From Pseudomonas sp. B20(2017) (GTDB lineage Bacteria > Pseudomonadota > Gammaproteobacteria > Pseudomonadales > Pseudomonadaceae), in contig NZ_NEJP01000012.1 of NCBI RefSeq assembly GCF_002113125.1, forward strand, positions 1 to 64,000: DNA of 64,000 bases, in the 5' to 3' direction. Below, piece by piece: positions 52,544 to 61,434 of the stretch. Positions within the stretch are counted from its first letter, which is position 1. Each line of letters begins with the position of its first letter. The notes under the pieces are model-generated. The model was not told the DNA's origin. It saw only the letters and a list, made by a program, of their open reading frames with translations, and made no database searches. Position numbers and translations under genes: made by a program.

Positions 52544-52685
52544 GGGCCCTCCGTAACATATTGGGGCGAGTGAATGGGCGCAATGATACGCATGCCTGGC
52601 AGCATCGCCAAACCGAAAGCGCGGGCTTGCCCTGCGAGCGGGCGGGCCTCAGACTTTACGGCTCAATCCGCGAGTGCCTCTGGTA

Positions 52686-53204
52686 ATGATCCGACCGTTC
52701 AAATCGCTGTTCGTTTTCCTGGGTTTTTCCCTGTTTGCTCTGCCAGCCTTTGCCGAGGCACCGAGCATCACCTGGCCCGCCGGCTGGGAAGTCGAGGCGT
52801 TGCCCGAAACCTCTCCGGAAGTCTCCCGTCAGCGGGCAGTGAAGACTGACGCCGATGGCAATCAGGTCATGGTGATGGAGTTGACGATGACCCGTGTCGA
52901 AAGTGGTCATCAGGTCAACTTGCAGGGCGTGTTACTGGAGATGCGAAAATCGGTGCAGAAAGACTTTTTCCAGGGCGGTTATCAGAGTGTCTGCAACAAG
53001 GTTCACCCGAGTACGCTGGGCTCGCTGACGGCACTTGAGACCACTTGTGTGGTGACTGAAAACGGGCGTCATGTGTTGTCGCAAACATTGGTTGCAGCGG
53101 TCGAGGCGGATAAGGCTTACGTACTTTCGTATGCAGGGCAGGCGGAGGTTTATAAGGCCAGTGGCGACGAAATAGCGGCGGCTAGAAACAGCTTGAAATT
53201 CTAG
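52686..53204 (+). CDS. Exported hypothetical protein (possibly DUF4946 family)
   Basis: A 172-residue protein starting MIRPFKSLFVFLGFSLFALP; the signal peptide is cleaved after AFA (about residue 24). The mature part is beta-rich with two Cys (CNKV and TTCVV) that could pair. GTG at 52674 is an alternative start. The pattern fits a small periplasmic Pseudomonas family I tentatively equate with DUF4946; that name needs a search. It is divergent from gloA. Confidence 0.7.
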   Translation: MIRPFKSLFVFLGFSLFALPAFAEAPSITWPAGWEVEALPETSPEVSRQRAVKTDADGNQVMVMELTMTRVESGHQVNLQGVLLEMRKSVQKDFFQGGYQSVCNKVHPSTLGSLTALETTCVVTENGRHVLSQTLVAAVEADKAYVLSYAGQAEVYKASGDEIAAARNSLKF

Positions 53205-53366
53205 CCACCTGTTCGCCGCTCAGTGCGCCACTAGATACCTGAAGTGATTAAATACAAAGTTAATCTGACGATAAGCACGCAATATCCGCAAGCATAGTTC
53301 CAGCTGGGGCGGTGATTTCTGCTCAACTTTCACCCGCGCGAATCGTTGCATTTGTTAGATATTGTC

Positions 53367-53394
53367 AAAAAAAAGCCCTGCAATTGCAGGGCTT
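53367..53394 (-). terminator. Terminator after the mvaT/mvaU-family gene
   Basis: AGCCCTGCAA/TTGCAGGGCT forms a perfect 10-base-arm palindrome, followed on the minus strand by seven to eight T. It lies 17 bases beyond the stop of the nucleoid-protein gene. Confidence 0.85.
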
Positions 53395-53410
53395 TATTGT
53401 TTACGACGGA

Positions 53411-53776
53411 TTAACCGCGCAACCAGGAATCAACGGTGGCTGCACCGTATTGTTCCTTCCAGGCCTTCAGGCCACGATGGTTGCCACCCTTGGTCTCGAT
53501 CAGCTCGCCGGTGTGCGGGTTCTGGTAGACCTTGACCACGCGAGCGCGGCGAGTTTTAGGGGCGGCGGTCGATTGCAGACCGGATTTCGCCGGGTTCGGA
53601 TCAAGAATGGCGATGATGTCTTTCAGGCCTTTGCCATAGGTTTTCATCAGACCCTGGAGCTTTTCTTCGAATTCGATTTCTTTCTTGAGCCCGGCATCGT
53701 TCTTCAGCGATTCCAGCTGCTTGAGCTGTTCCTGAAGGGCCTTTTCAGCTGCACGAAATTCAGCGAGTCTGGACAA
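53411..53776 (-). CDS. MvaT/MvaU family histone-like nucleoid-structuring protein, TTG start
   Basis: A 121-residue H-NS-like xenogeneic silencer. The N-terminal coiled-coil oligomerisation region (about 1-60) reads SRLAEFRAAEKALQEQLKQL after the initiator. The C-terminal AT-DNA-binding domain reads KVYQNPHTGELIETKGGNHR, then GLKAWKEQYG. The start codon is TTG at 53776, after GGAGTAAAGATA; the upstream ATG in frame would add 14 residues foreign to the family. The 234 bases upstream are AT-rich, in line with self-regulation. Confidence 0.9.
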   Translation of the reverse strand: MSRLAEFRAAEKALQEQLKQLESLKNDAGLKKEIEFEEKLQGLMKTYGKGLKDIIAILDPNPAKSGLQSTAAPKTRRARVVKVYQNPHTGELIETKGGNHRGLKAWKEQYGAATVDSWLRG

Positions 53777-54010
53777 TATCTTTACTCCAATAGTGTGTTT
53801 GGCTGATACCAACCGCAAACAAAGCTATAAGCCAAGAGCCTTGAAGCGACTCGGTGATAATGGCTCACCTGTCCATCTTGCAACAGGCAAGAAAAATTGT
53901 AGTAGTTAATGACGCAAGAGTAAATCCTGACTTTTTCTTCATGTAACAACAGCGCTGTTTTGTTTCAATTTGGTGCGCGCTGTCAGCGTTTCAGGATTTA
54001 TCACATTTAG

Positions 54011-55546
54011 TTAATGATGAGTTAATGCTTCGATGAAGTCCGTGGCCGGCATGGGCTTGCCGAACAGATAGCCTTGCAGGAAATCGACATGGTGAGCGGC
54101 CAGGTAATCAGCCTGGGCTTGTGTCTCTACGCCTTCAGCCACGATGCCAAGTTCCAGTTTGCCGGAGAGCTCGATGATGCTGTCCAGAATGTGCCGGGAC
54201 AGGGCGTCCTTGTCGATCATGGCCACGAAGGTCTGGTCTATCTTGAGGAAGTCGACATTGAAGGTTCTCAAGTAGCCAAGGCTTGAATGACCGGTGCCGA
54301 AGTCGTCGAGCGCGATTTTTACCCCTATTGAACGCAGTTGCGTGAACAAGCGATGAGTGATGTCGGTCGGCTCGATCAGCTCGCGCTCAGTCAGCTCCAG
54401 CACCAGACTGATGCTGTCCGGCGCGAATGCTGACAAAAACTCACGGCAATCTTCCACCAGCTCCAGGTCGTGGCAATGGCTGGCGGTGATGTTGATGCCG
54501 ATATGAAAAGGCGCCGTAAAGGTCGACGACAGCGGTCCCAGCACGGCAGCTGTCTGTTGCATCAGCAAGCGGGTCATCGGCACGATCAAGCCGGAATGCT
54601 CGGCAAACGGTATGAACAGGTCAGGACGTACCAGACCTTCCTTCGGGTGGTTCCAGCGCATCAGTACTTCGGTGCCTGACCATTTTTTACTGTCGCCGTG
54701 TACCACCGGCTGAAAGTACGGGACGAACTCTCCGGCCTCCAGCGCCCGCAACATCTCATGGCTGGGCGAAGTTGAGCGTTTCTGCACGATGTAGCCAATC
54801 ATCCCGGACACCGCGCCAAAAAAAATCAGCAGGCTGAACAGCGGTGGATACTCGTCACTCATGTAGCGCCAGGTTTCACCTTCCGGAAAACCGGCAGTCA
54901 CCGTAAATGCGTATTGCGAAGAATTGAGTGTGCTTTGCGCTACCGGCAAATGAGGCAGCGGGCCTTGATGTACTTTGCCGTCGGCGGAGAGCCAGTTATT
55001 GCCCACTTGCAGCATTAGCAGTGTTTGCCGGCCGATCAGGCGCAGGATGTTGCCCAAGTGGTAGCCGTCCAGTGTCGTCAGTGCTCCACCACGTCCTTCG
55101 CTCAAGCGATATACCAACAATGCAGTATTGGGCGTCACAGGGTTGCCGTTCATCAACCACAGTTTGCCTTGGGTGTAGTCGCCCGGATTGACGGCTTCCT
55201 TGAAGTCGCCGAACAGCGAACTGCAATAAAGGTTGTCGTCCCACACCAGATTGGTCGAGCGAACGAACGGGCGGCGGGTCACCTGTTCGCGCAAGGCCAA
55301 CTTGACGTTTTCGCAGGTCTGACCGGCCAGTGGCAGCAAGTCACGGGCGGCCTGGGCGGTGTTGTCGAGCATCAGTTCGAACTGGCGCAAAGCTTCTTCG
55401 GCTGTGTGTTGCGCGCTTTGCTGAAGCGTTCGCTCGGCCTGCATGTGAAGAATGATTGTGCCCAGCAAAACCGGAACGAGCGCACACAACAGTGTCACGG
55501 TGATTCGAGTGCCGCGTTTGCGGCGGGGCCTGACGGTCAGAGGCAT
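54011..55546 (-). CDS. CSS-motif EAL-domain cyclic-di-GMP phosphodiesterase
   Basis: A 511-residue membrane protein. A membrane helix at about 15-35 and another at about 235-255 bracket a periplasmic CSS-motif domain with Cys in LAGQTCENVKLAL near residue 77 and YCSS near residue 107, a redox-sensing disulfide in PdeC-like proteins. The cytoplasmic EAL domain (about 270-505) has GTEVLMRWNHP (EVL instead of EAL, Glu kept), GINITASHC, LELTERELIE, LDDFGTGHSSLGYL, and EGVET, with all metal ligands visible. Predicted to degrade c-di-GMP. Confidence 0.92.
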   Translation of the reverse strand: MPLTVRPRRKRGTRITVTLLCALVPVLLGTIILHMQAERTLQQSAQHTAEEALRQFELMLDNTAQAARDLLPLAGQTCENVKLALREQVTRRPFVRSTNLVWDDNLYCSSLFGDFKEAVNPGDYTQGKLWLMNGNPVTPNTALLVYRLSEGRGGALTTLDGYHLGNILRLIGRQTLLMLQVGNNWLSADGKVHQGPLPHLPVAQSTLNSSQYAFTVTAGFPEGETWRYMSDEYPPLFSLLIFFGAVSGMIGYIVQKRSTSPSHEMLRALEAGEFVPYFQPVVHGDSKKWSGTEVLMRWNHPKEGLVRPDLFIPFAEHSGLIVPMTRLLMQQTAAVLGPLSSTFTAPFHIGINITASHCHDLELVEDCREFLSAFAPDSISLVLELTERELIEPTDITHRLFTQLRSIGVKIALDDFGTGHSSLGYLRTFNVDFLKIDQTFVAMIDKDALSRHILDSIIELSGKLELGIVAEGVETQAQADYLAAHHVDFLQGYLFGKPMPATDFIEALTHH

Positions 55547-55661
55547 GAGCGCATCCTGTCGCGATGGAGTGGGGCTCTCGACTGCAGGCGGGGCAACGGC
55601 GCAGCTTCAGGAAAGCGTTTTGTCTGTGCCCATGATAGTTGGCGGATGGCGCTTGCGCCGC

Positions 55662-56534
55662 TCAAGGGTAATCCAGTCGGGTCGCCAGCTGGATGAATGC
55701 CAGAGTGGCGGGGGACGCCTGGCGCTGGTCGAGCACAGCCAGGCCGACCTGTCGCTGAACGGCGGGTGACAGCGGCTTCTTCACATAGCGCGGATCTGGA
55801 TCGGTTGGCAGCGAACCTTCAGCAACGACGGTAATGGCGTCCCCACGGGCAACGGTATCGAGAGTGCTGAGCAGTTGCGAGCAGCGAAAACGGATGTTCG
55901 GCCTAAGCCGGGCGGCATTGAACAGGCGCGAAACAAGCTCCGAGGAGCCGGCCTCGGTCAGCACGAACGGGTCATTGCACAGGTCTTTCAAGCTTACCGC
56001 GTTGCATGCCGTCAAAGGGTGATCAGAGGGTAGAAGGGCGACCATCTGATCTTCGACCAATGCAAAGGTGTCAAAGCGATCTTCCGGCAGCACCACGAAC
56101 CCGATATCGATCCGCCGCTCTTCCAGCCACTGAATCACTTGTCGGTCCGGGCCTTCGTCGATGTGCACTTCGATCCCCGGATGCGCCTCGCGATACTGCT
56201 GCAGAATTCGCGGCAACAATTTGATCGAGGACGTCGGCCCGAACGAACCGATGCGCAATGTGCCGCGTTTCATGCCGCGCGCATCCGCCGCTTCCTGACG
56301 CAACGTGTTGGCCAGCCCGAGCATCGCCCGTGCCCGCAACAGCAGTTGCTCGCCGATGTCGCTCAGTTCCACTTGGGATTGATGTCGGCGCAGCAGTTCG
56401 ACGCCCAGTTCCTGCTCCAGCGACTTCAGGGCGTGGGACACCGCAGACTGGGAAATCCCCAGGCGATGGGCGGCGAGGGTGAAACCGCGCAGTTCGGCCA
56501 CCAGCGAGAAAATCTCGAGTTGGGTCAGGGTCAT
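55662..56534 (-). CDS. LysR family transcriptional regulator
   Basis: A 290-residue regulator with the HTH at residues 1-60 (MTLTQLEIFSLVAELRGFTL, then LGISQSAVSHALKSLE). The effector domain contains TLRIGSFGPTSSIKLLPRIL near residue 95, a CysB/CbbR-like pattern. It is divergent from the EamA transporter gene 77 bases away, which it probably controls. Confidence 0.93.
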   Translation of the reverse strand: MTLTQLEIFSLVAELRGFTLAAHRLGISQSAVSHALKSLEQELGVELLRRHQSQVELSDIGEQLLLRARAMLGLANTLRQEAADARGMKRGTLRIGSFGPTSSIKLLPRILQQYREAHPGIEVHIDEGPDRQVIQWLEERRIDIGFVVLPEDRFDTFALVEDQMVALLPSDHPLTACNAVSLKDLCNDPFVLTEAGSSELVSRLFNAARLRPNIRFRCSQLLSTLDTVARGDAITVVAEGSLPTDPDPRYVKKPLSPAVQRQVGLAVLDQRQASPATLAFIQLATRLDYP

Positions 56535-56611
56535 GAGTAAAGACTCATTTTACGATGATGAAGAATAAGTCAAATGATAATTCATTCGTCTGGCGTGTCG
56601 TGAGGAGAGTT

Positions 56612-57559
56612 ATGAGCAGTTATGAGCAAAGCCACGTTACAACTTCAGATCTGCCGGTTTATCTGAATCTGGCCTTGGTCACCATGATTTGGGGTGGGAC
56701 GTGGGTAGCGGGACGATTTCTGGCCGGAAGCCTGAGCCCGGTTTTTGCCGCCAGCCTGCGCTTTCTGTTCGCCAGTGTAGCGTTACTCGGTTTCCTGCGG
56801 CTGGCGCGGATTGCGTTGTTGCGGCCCACGCCCCGGCAATGGCTGCAACTGGCGATGCTGGGTTTCTTCGGAATCTTCTTCTACAACCTGTGCTTCTTTT
56901 ATGGCCTGCAATACATCAATGCTTCGCGGGCCTCGCTGATAGTTGCGTTGAATCCGGCGGTGATCGGTCTTGCATCCTGGCTACTGTTCAAGGAGCGGCT
57001 AAGCCGGCTGAAAGTGGTGGGAATCGCTATCTGTATCAGCGGGGCGGCTGTGGTTATTGTCAGTCGCAACCCGCAGCTGTTGAGCGAAACGCCGGACGCG
57101 TGGATTGGCGATCTGCTGATCCTCGGCTGCGTTTTGAGCTGGGGCGTCTATTCGCTGTTCTCACGCAGCCTCAATCAGAGCATCGGCCCGGTGCAGACCG
57201 TGACCTTTTCGATTTTGCTGGGCACCCTGATGTTGTGGGCGCTGGCCCTGAGCCGGGGCGAAGTGGACGTTGCAGCGCTGGCCGCGCTTGGCACACGCCA
57301 ATGGCTGAGCCTGGCTTATCTAGGCGTGCTCGGTTCGGCGCTGGCCTACATTGGTTACTACGATGGCATCCGTAAAATCGGCGCCACACGCTCCGGCGTG
57401 TTCATTGCGCTCAATCCGCTGACCGCCGTGCTGGCCGGTGCAATCGTGCTGGGTGAACAGCTGACGCTAGCCATGTGCCTGGGCGGTGTGCTGATTCTTG
57501 CGGGCATCTGGCTGTGCAACAAACCCCTTGCACCAGCCCGAAAAAAGCGGATTTTATAG
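56612..57559 (+). CDS. EamA-family (DMT) transporter
   Basis: A 315-residue membrane protein with about ten helices in two repeats. LALVTMIWGGTWVAGRFLAG near residue 20 is the first helix of EamA repeat one, and GDLLILGCVLSWGVYSLFSR near residue 165 begins repeat two. The start at 56612 follows GTGAGGAGAGTT; an in-frame ATG at 56555 lacks one. Family members export amino acids or other metabolites. The divergent LysR gene suggests metabolite-induced export. Confidence 0.9.
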   Translation: MSSYEQSHVTTSDLPVYLNLALVTMIWGGTWVAGRFLAGSLSPVFAASLRFLFASVALLGFLRLARIALLRPTPRQWLQLAMLGFFGIFFYNLCFFYGLQYINASRASLIVALNPAVIGLASWLLFKERLSRLKVVGIAICISGAAVVIVSRNPQLLSETPDAWIGDLLILGCVLSWGVYSLFSRSLNQSIGPVQTVTFSILLGTLMLWALALSRGEVDVAALAALGTRQWLSLAYLGVLGSALAYIGYYDGIRKIGATRSGVFIALNPLTAVLAGAIVLGEQLTLAMCLGGVLILAGIWLCNKPLAPARKKRIL

Positions 57560-57664
57560 AGAGGGCAGACAACCCTATTTACGCTGTGTAGAATCGGGTT
57601 ACGCATACAATAATAATCGTCTTCTGGCAGCAGAAGCCTCGCCCGCAAGAGCCTTGGGTCGACA

Positions 57665-57769
57665 ATGAAGATATTCGGGTTTCAACTGATCTACGGTGAC
57701 TTCCTCGCCCGCAGTGTGCGTGGCATCTCCTGTGCGCCACCCACCGGTCTCAGCATTACTGACAAATAA
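57665..57769 (+). CDS. Possible 34-residue upstream ORF before hpd
   Basis: ATG at 57665 opens MKIFGFQLIYGDFLARSVRG and ends ITDK at a TAA at 57769, 37 bases before the hpd start. It is protein-like in composition and uses common codons, but the ribosome binding site (TTGGGTCGACA) is weak. It could be a small protein, a translated leader or chance. The rest of the 246-base gap shows no other feature. Confidence 0.3.
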   Translation: MKIFGFQLIYGDFLARSVRGISCAPPTGLSITDK

Positions 57770-57805
57770 CTCTGGTTAATTGATAAGAATGATGAGGCGC
57801 CAACC

Positions 57806-58882
57806 ATGGCAGATTTATACGAAAACCCAATGGGCCTGATGGGCTTCGAGTTCATCGAGTTCGCAGCGCCGACGCCTGGCACTCTGGAGCCGATCTTCGA
57901 GATCATGGGCTTCACCAAGGTCGCGACCCACCGTTCCAAGAACGTGCACCTGTATCGTCAGGGTGCGATCAATCTGATCCTCAACAACGAACCGCACAGC
58001 GTCGCCTCGTACTTCGCGGCCGAGCACGGCCCGTCGGTGTGCGGCATGGCGTTCCGGGTCAAGGATTCGCAGAAAGCCTACAAACGCGCACTGGAACTCG
58101 GCGCTCAGCCGATCCACATCGAAACCGGCCCGATGGAACTGAACCTGCCGGCGATCAAAGGCATTGGCGGCGCGCCGCTGTACCTGATCGACCGTTTCGG
58201 CGAAGGCAGTTCCATCTATGACATCGACTTCGTGTTCCTCGAAGGCGTTGATCGCAATCCGGTCGGTGCCGGTCTGAAGATCATCGATCACCTGACCCAC
58301 AACGTGTATCGCGGCCGCATGGCCTATTGGGCGAACTTTTACGAGAAGCTGTTCAACTTCCGCGAAATCCGTTACTTCGACATCAAGGGCGAATACACCG
58401 GCCTGACTTCGAAAGCGATGACCGCGCCGGACGGCATGATCCGCATCCCGCTCAACGAAGAATCGTCGAAGGGCGCCGGGCAGATCGAAGAGTTCCTGAT
58501 GCAGTTCAACGGCGAAGGTATCCAGCACGTGGCGTTCCTCACCGACGACCTGGTCAAGACCTGGGATCAGTTGAAGAAAATCGGCATGCGCTTCATGACC
58601 GCGCCGCCGGACACCTACTACGAAATGCTCGAAGGCCGCCTGCCGAACCACGGCGAACCGGTGGATCAACTGCAATCGCGCGGCATCCTGCTCGATGGCG
58701 CATCAGACAAGGACGACAAGCGTCTGCTGCTGCAGATCTTCTCGGAAACCCTGATGGGCCCGGTGTTCTTCGAATTCATCCAGCGCAAGGGCGATGATGG
58801 TTTCGGTGAAGGCAACTTCAAGGCACTGTTCGAATCGATCGAGCGTGACCAGGTGCGTCGCGGTGTACTCGCTACCGAGTAA
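57806..58882 (+). CDS. hpd: 4-hydroxyphenylpyruvate dioxygenase
   Basis: A 358-residue Fe(II) dioxygenase of tyrosine and phenylalanine breakdown, making homogentisate. Two vicinal-oxygen-chelate domains are present. Fe ligands are His in DHLTHNVYRGRM near residue 163, His in GIQHVAFLTDDLV near residue 242, and Glu in GPVFFEFIQRKGDDGFGEGN near residue 323. MGLMGFEFIEFAAPTPGTLE at the N-terminus is characteristic of Pseudomonas enzymes. The start follows GATGAGGCGCCAACC. Confidence 0.97.
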   Translation: MADLYENPMGLMGFEFIEFAAPTPGTLEPIFEIMGFTKVATHRSKNVHLYRQGAINLILNNEPHSVASYFAAEHGPSVCGMAFRVKDSQKAYKRALELGAQPIHIETGPMELNLPAIKGIGGAPLYLIDRFGEGSSIYDIDFVFLEGVDRNPVGAGLKIIDHLTHNVYRGRMAYWANFYEKLFNFREIRYFDIKGEYTGLTSKAMTAPDGMIRIPLNEESSKGAGQIEEFLMQFNGEGIQHVAFLTDDLVKTWDQLKKIGMRFMTAPPDTYYEMLEGRLPNHGEPVDQLQSRGILLDGASDKDDKRLLLQIFSETLMGPVFFEFIQRKGDDGFGEGNFKALFESIERDQVRRGVLATE

Positions 58883-58902
58883 TTAGTCGCACCGATAAAA
58901 AA

Positions 58903-58995
58903 TGTGGGAGCGGGCTTGCTCGCGAAAGCAATCGTTCATTCAACACTTCAGTTGACTGATCCGACGCCTTCGCGAGCAAGCCCGCTCCCACATTT
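58903..58995. repeat. REP inverted pair after hpd
   Basis: TGTGGGAGCGGGCTTGCTCG (58903-58922) and its near-perfect inverse CGAGCAAGCCCGCTCCCACA (58972-58991) flank about 50 bases. They sit between the convergent hpd and RarD-like genes and can form a long hairpin. Confidence 0.95.
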
Positions 58996-59009
58996 GTTTT
59001 GTGCTGCTT

Positions 59010-59891
59010 TTAAGGCCTGCGCTGGCGCATCAGGTGCTTGAACCCTTCAAACACCAGCACCACCACCGCCAGCCAGATAGGGATGTAGGTCAGCCATTCG
59101 CCAGACTTGATGCTTTCGCCCAGCAGGAGCGCCACACCCAGCAGCAATACCGGCTCAACGTAACTCAACAATCCAAACAGACTGAACGGCAGCAAGCGAC
59201 TGGCGATGATGTACACCACCAGCGCCGAGGCACTGATCAGACCAAGCAGCGGAATCAGCCACGTCAGCGCCGGGTACTGATCGAACACACCAAAACCCTG
59301 TTCACCACCACGCACAAACCAGTACGCCACCGGCAGCATCAGGGTCATGTCGACCCACAATCCGCCGAGGTTGTCGGTCTTGAGGTATTTGCGCAGCACG
59401 AAGTACAGCGGGTAACCGACGACCACCACCAGCGTCGCCCAGGAAAACCCGCCGACCTGATACAACTCGTTCAACACGCCGAGGCTGGCAAAAAACACCG
59501 CGACTTTTTGCAGGTAGGAAAGACTCTCGCCATAAGCGATACGTCCGGTCAGGACCATGGCCAGCGGCAACAGGAAGTAGCCCAGCGATACATCGAGGCT
59601 GTAGCCGTTGAGCGGCGCCCACATGAACAGCCACAACTGCACACCCAGCAACGCTGACGAAACGATCAGGCCACCGATCAACTTCGGCAGCGCAGGGATC
59701 CGGCGCAGCAGCTCCAGCACCCGCCGCCATTCTCCGGACAACAACATGAACAAGGTCATGCAGGGCACGGTCAGCAGCATCCGCCAACCGAAGATTTCCA
59801 CGCCGCTCAACGGGGTGAGCAACGAGGTGTAGTAATACATGACGGCAAACAGCGTCGAGGCTGTTACCGAGAGAGCGATACCTTTAGACAA
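59010..59891 (-). CDS. RarD-like EamA-family transporter, TTG start
   Basis: A 293-residue membrane protein with about ten helices, e.g. ALSVTASTLFAVMYYYTSLL near residue 6 and GYFLLPLAMVLTGRIAYGES near residue 103. This matches the RarD branch, once linked to chloramphenicol sensitivity and probably an amino-acid or drug exporter. The start is TTG at 59891 after CGAGGACAGT; no suitable ATG exists before the first helix. It is convergent with hpd and preceded by REP elements. Confidence 0.88.
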   Translation of the reverse strand: MSKGIALSVTASTLFAVMYYYTSLLTPLSGVEIFGWRMLLTVPCMTLFMLLSGEWRRVLELLRRIPALPKLIGGLIVSSALLGVQLWLFMWAPLNGYSLDVSLGYFLLPLAMVLTGRIAYGESLSYLQKVAVFFASLGVLNELYQVGGFSWATLVVVVGYPLYFVLRKYLKTDNLGGLWVDMTLMLPVAYWFVRGGEQGFGVFDQYPALTWLIPLLGLISASALVVYIIASRLLPFSLFGLLSYVEPVLLLGVALLLGESIKSGEWLTYIPIWLAVVVLVFEGFKHLMRQRRP

Positions 59892-59992
59892 ACTGTCCTC
59901 GCGGGGTGATGGTCAAACGGGGCGCGCAGGATACGTGGTTTTTGTGCTGAATATTGGCCGAGTGATCAATATTTCCCACATGAGACCAAACC

Positions 59993-60164
59993 TGTGGGAG
60001 CGAGCCTGCTCCGGGCGGCGATCCGACGATGAGGTCAGCACATTAAGCATAGGTGGTGTATCGACTATCGCTATCGCGAGCAGGCTCGCTCCCACATTGG
60101 GTCCGTGCGGAACACAAGATCTGTATTCACCCAAGATCCCTGTGGGAGCGAGCTTGCTCGCGAT
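59993..60164. repeat. Cluster of three REP units
   Basis: TGTGGGAGCGAGCCTGCTCC (59993-60012), the inverse unit CGCGAGCAGGCTCGCTCCCA (60075-60094) and TGTGGGAGCGAGCTTGCTCG (60141-60160) lie in the 277-base gap between the RarD-like and aldo/keto reductase genes. The first two form an inverted pair; the third is a single copy at the 3' end of the reductase gene. Confidence 0.95.
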
Positions 60165-60168
60165 GCTT

Positions 60169-61182
60169 TTACGCCTGACGCGGTTTACGCCCCGACACAA
60201 AATGGCTCACATCATTAAACCCCGGCGTAGACGCATGCCCCGGCGTCACCAGCGAGTCAATAAACGCTTCATCCTCCGCCGTGATCTTCACCGCCTGCGC
60301 CTTGGTGTACGCATCCCATTGTTCTTCAGTGCGCGGCCCCACAATCGCTGACGTCACCGCGCCGTTGTTCAGCACCCAGGCTATCGCAAACTCGACAATC
60401 CCGACCCCACGCTCCTGGGTGTATTGCTGAATCTGCTGGGCAATGCGCAGCGACTCCACGCGCCATTCGGTTTCCAGAATCCGCTTGTCCTGACGCCCGG
60501 CACGGCTGTTGGCGTCCGGGGTTACATCGGGTGCGTATTTACCGCTGAGCACGCCACGGGCCAGCGGGCTGTAAGGCACCACGCCGAGACCGTAAGTCTG
60601 GGCGGCGGTGATCTGTTCGGTCTCCGCCTGACGGTTGACGATGTTGTACAGCGGCTGGCTGATCACCGGGCGATCGACGCCGAGTTTGTCCGCCACGCGA
60701 ATCACCTCGGCAATCCGCCAGCCGCGATAGTTCGACAGGCCCCAATAACGGATCTTGCCCTGACGAATCAGATCGCCAATCGCCGAGATCGTCACTTCCA
60801 GCGGCGTGTTGTGGTCTTCGCGGTGCAGGTAATAGATGTCGAGGTAGTCGGTGCCAAGCCGGGTCAGGCTGGCCTCCAGACCATTGAAAATGTGCTTGCG
60901 GCTCAAACCGCTGCGGTTCGGCACGCCATCCACCGGGCCGAAACCGACCTTGGTCGCCAGCACCCATTCATGCCGATGACGGGCGATGGCCTCGCCGACG
61001 ATCTCTTCCGAGCGGCCGTTGGTGTAGACGTCCGCCGTGTCGATGAAATTGATGCCCTGATCCCAGGCCTTGTCGATGATGCGCAGCGAATCTTCCGCGC
61101 TGGTCTGCTCGCCGAACATCATCGTGCCGAGTGTGAGGGTGGACACCTGCAACCCCGAATGACCCAGTGTGCGATAGCTCAT
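60169..61182 (-). CDS. Aldo/keto reductase
   Basis: A 337-residue NADPH-dependent reductase of the YhdN/Tas-like group. FIDTADVYTNGRSEEIVGEA near residue 51 carries the catalytic Asp and Tyr, VLATKVGFGP near residue 75 the Lys, and DYLDIYYLHREDHNTPLE near residue 113 the His. Cofactor binding is at AIVGPRTEEQWDAYTKA near residue 282. The substrate is unknown. REP repeats lie just downstream. Confidence 0.93.
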   Translation of the reverse strand: MSYRTLGHSGLQVSTLTLGTMMFGEQTSAEDSLRIIDKAWDQGINFIDTADVYTNGRSEEIVGEAIARHRHEWVLATKVGFGPVDGVPNRSGLSRKHIFNGLEASLTRLGTDYLDIYYLHREDHNTPLEVTISAIGDLIRQGKIRYWGLSNYRGWRIAEVIRVADKLGVDRPVISQPLYNIVNRQAETEQITAAQTYGLGVVPYSPLARGVLSGKYAPDVTPDANSRAGRQDKRILETEWRVESLRIAQQIQQYTQERGVGIVEFAIAWVLNNGAVTSAIVGPRTEEQWDAYTKAQAVKITAEDEAFIDSLVTPGHASTPGFNDVSHFVSGRKPRQA

Positions 61183-61330
61183 GCCGAAATCCTTTTGTCG
61201 GTGGGAAAGCGGTCATCAAATACCAGAAGCCCGGTAGACGGCAATCCGATTTATTGCAGGCTACGGAAGTCCGGTCGAAGCAAACGCTCGATCCACAGAT
61301 ATAAAACTACACAGACAACCATTTGTCGCC

Positions 61331-61348
61331 ACTGTCAGATCTGACAGT
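61331..61348. promoter_or_regulatory. 18-base perfect palindrome upstream of the Ig-like gene
   Basis: ACTGTCAGATCTGACAGT is its own reverse complement and is flanked by CGCC on the left and AGCG on the right, so the outer CGC/GCG also pair. It ends 86 bases before the ATG at 61435, a typical operator position, and lies 149 bases from the start of the divergent aldo/keto reductase gene. It lacks a T tract, so it is not a terminator. Confidence 0.6.
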
Positions 61349-61434
61349 AGCGAACGGAATTCAGGATCAGCTCTTATTTCTTCTGAGACCGGAGAGTATC
61401 CGGGTGAAATCTTCGATGACTCAGGAGCGTTGCC

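Noticed and set aside
58903..60164. REP repeats considered as a CRISPR array
   Set aside because: Copies are inverted, irregularly spaced and few; there are no unique spacers of constant length and no cas genes.
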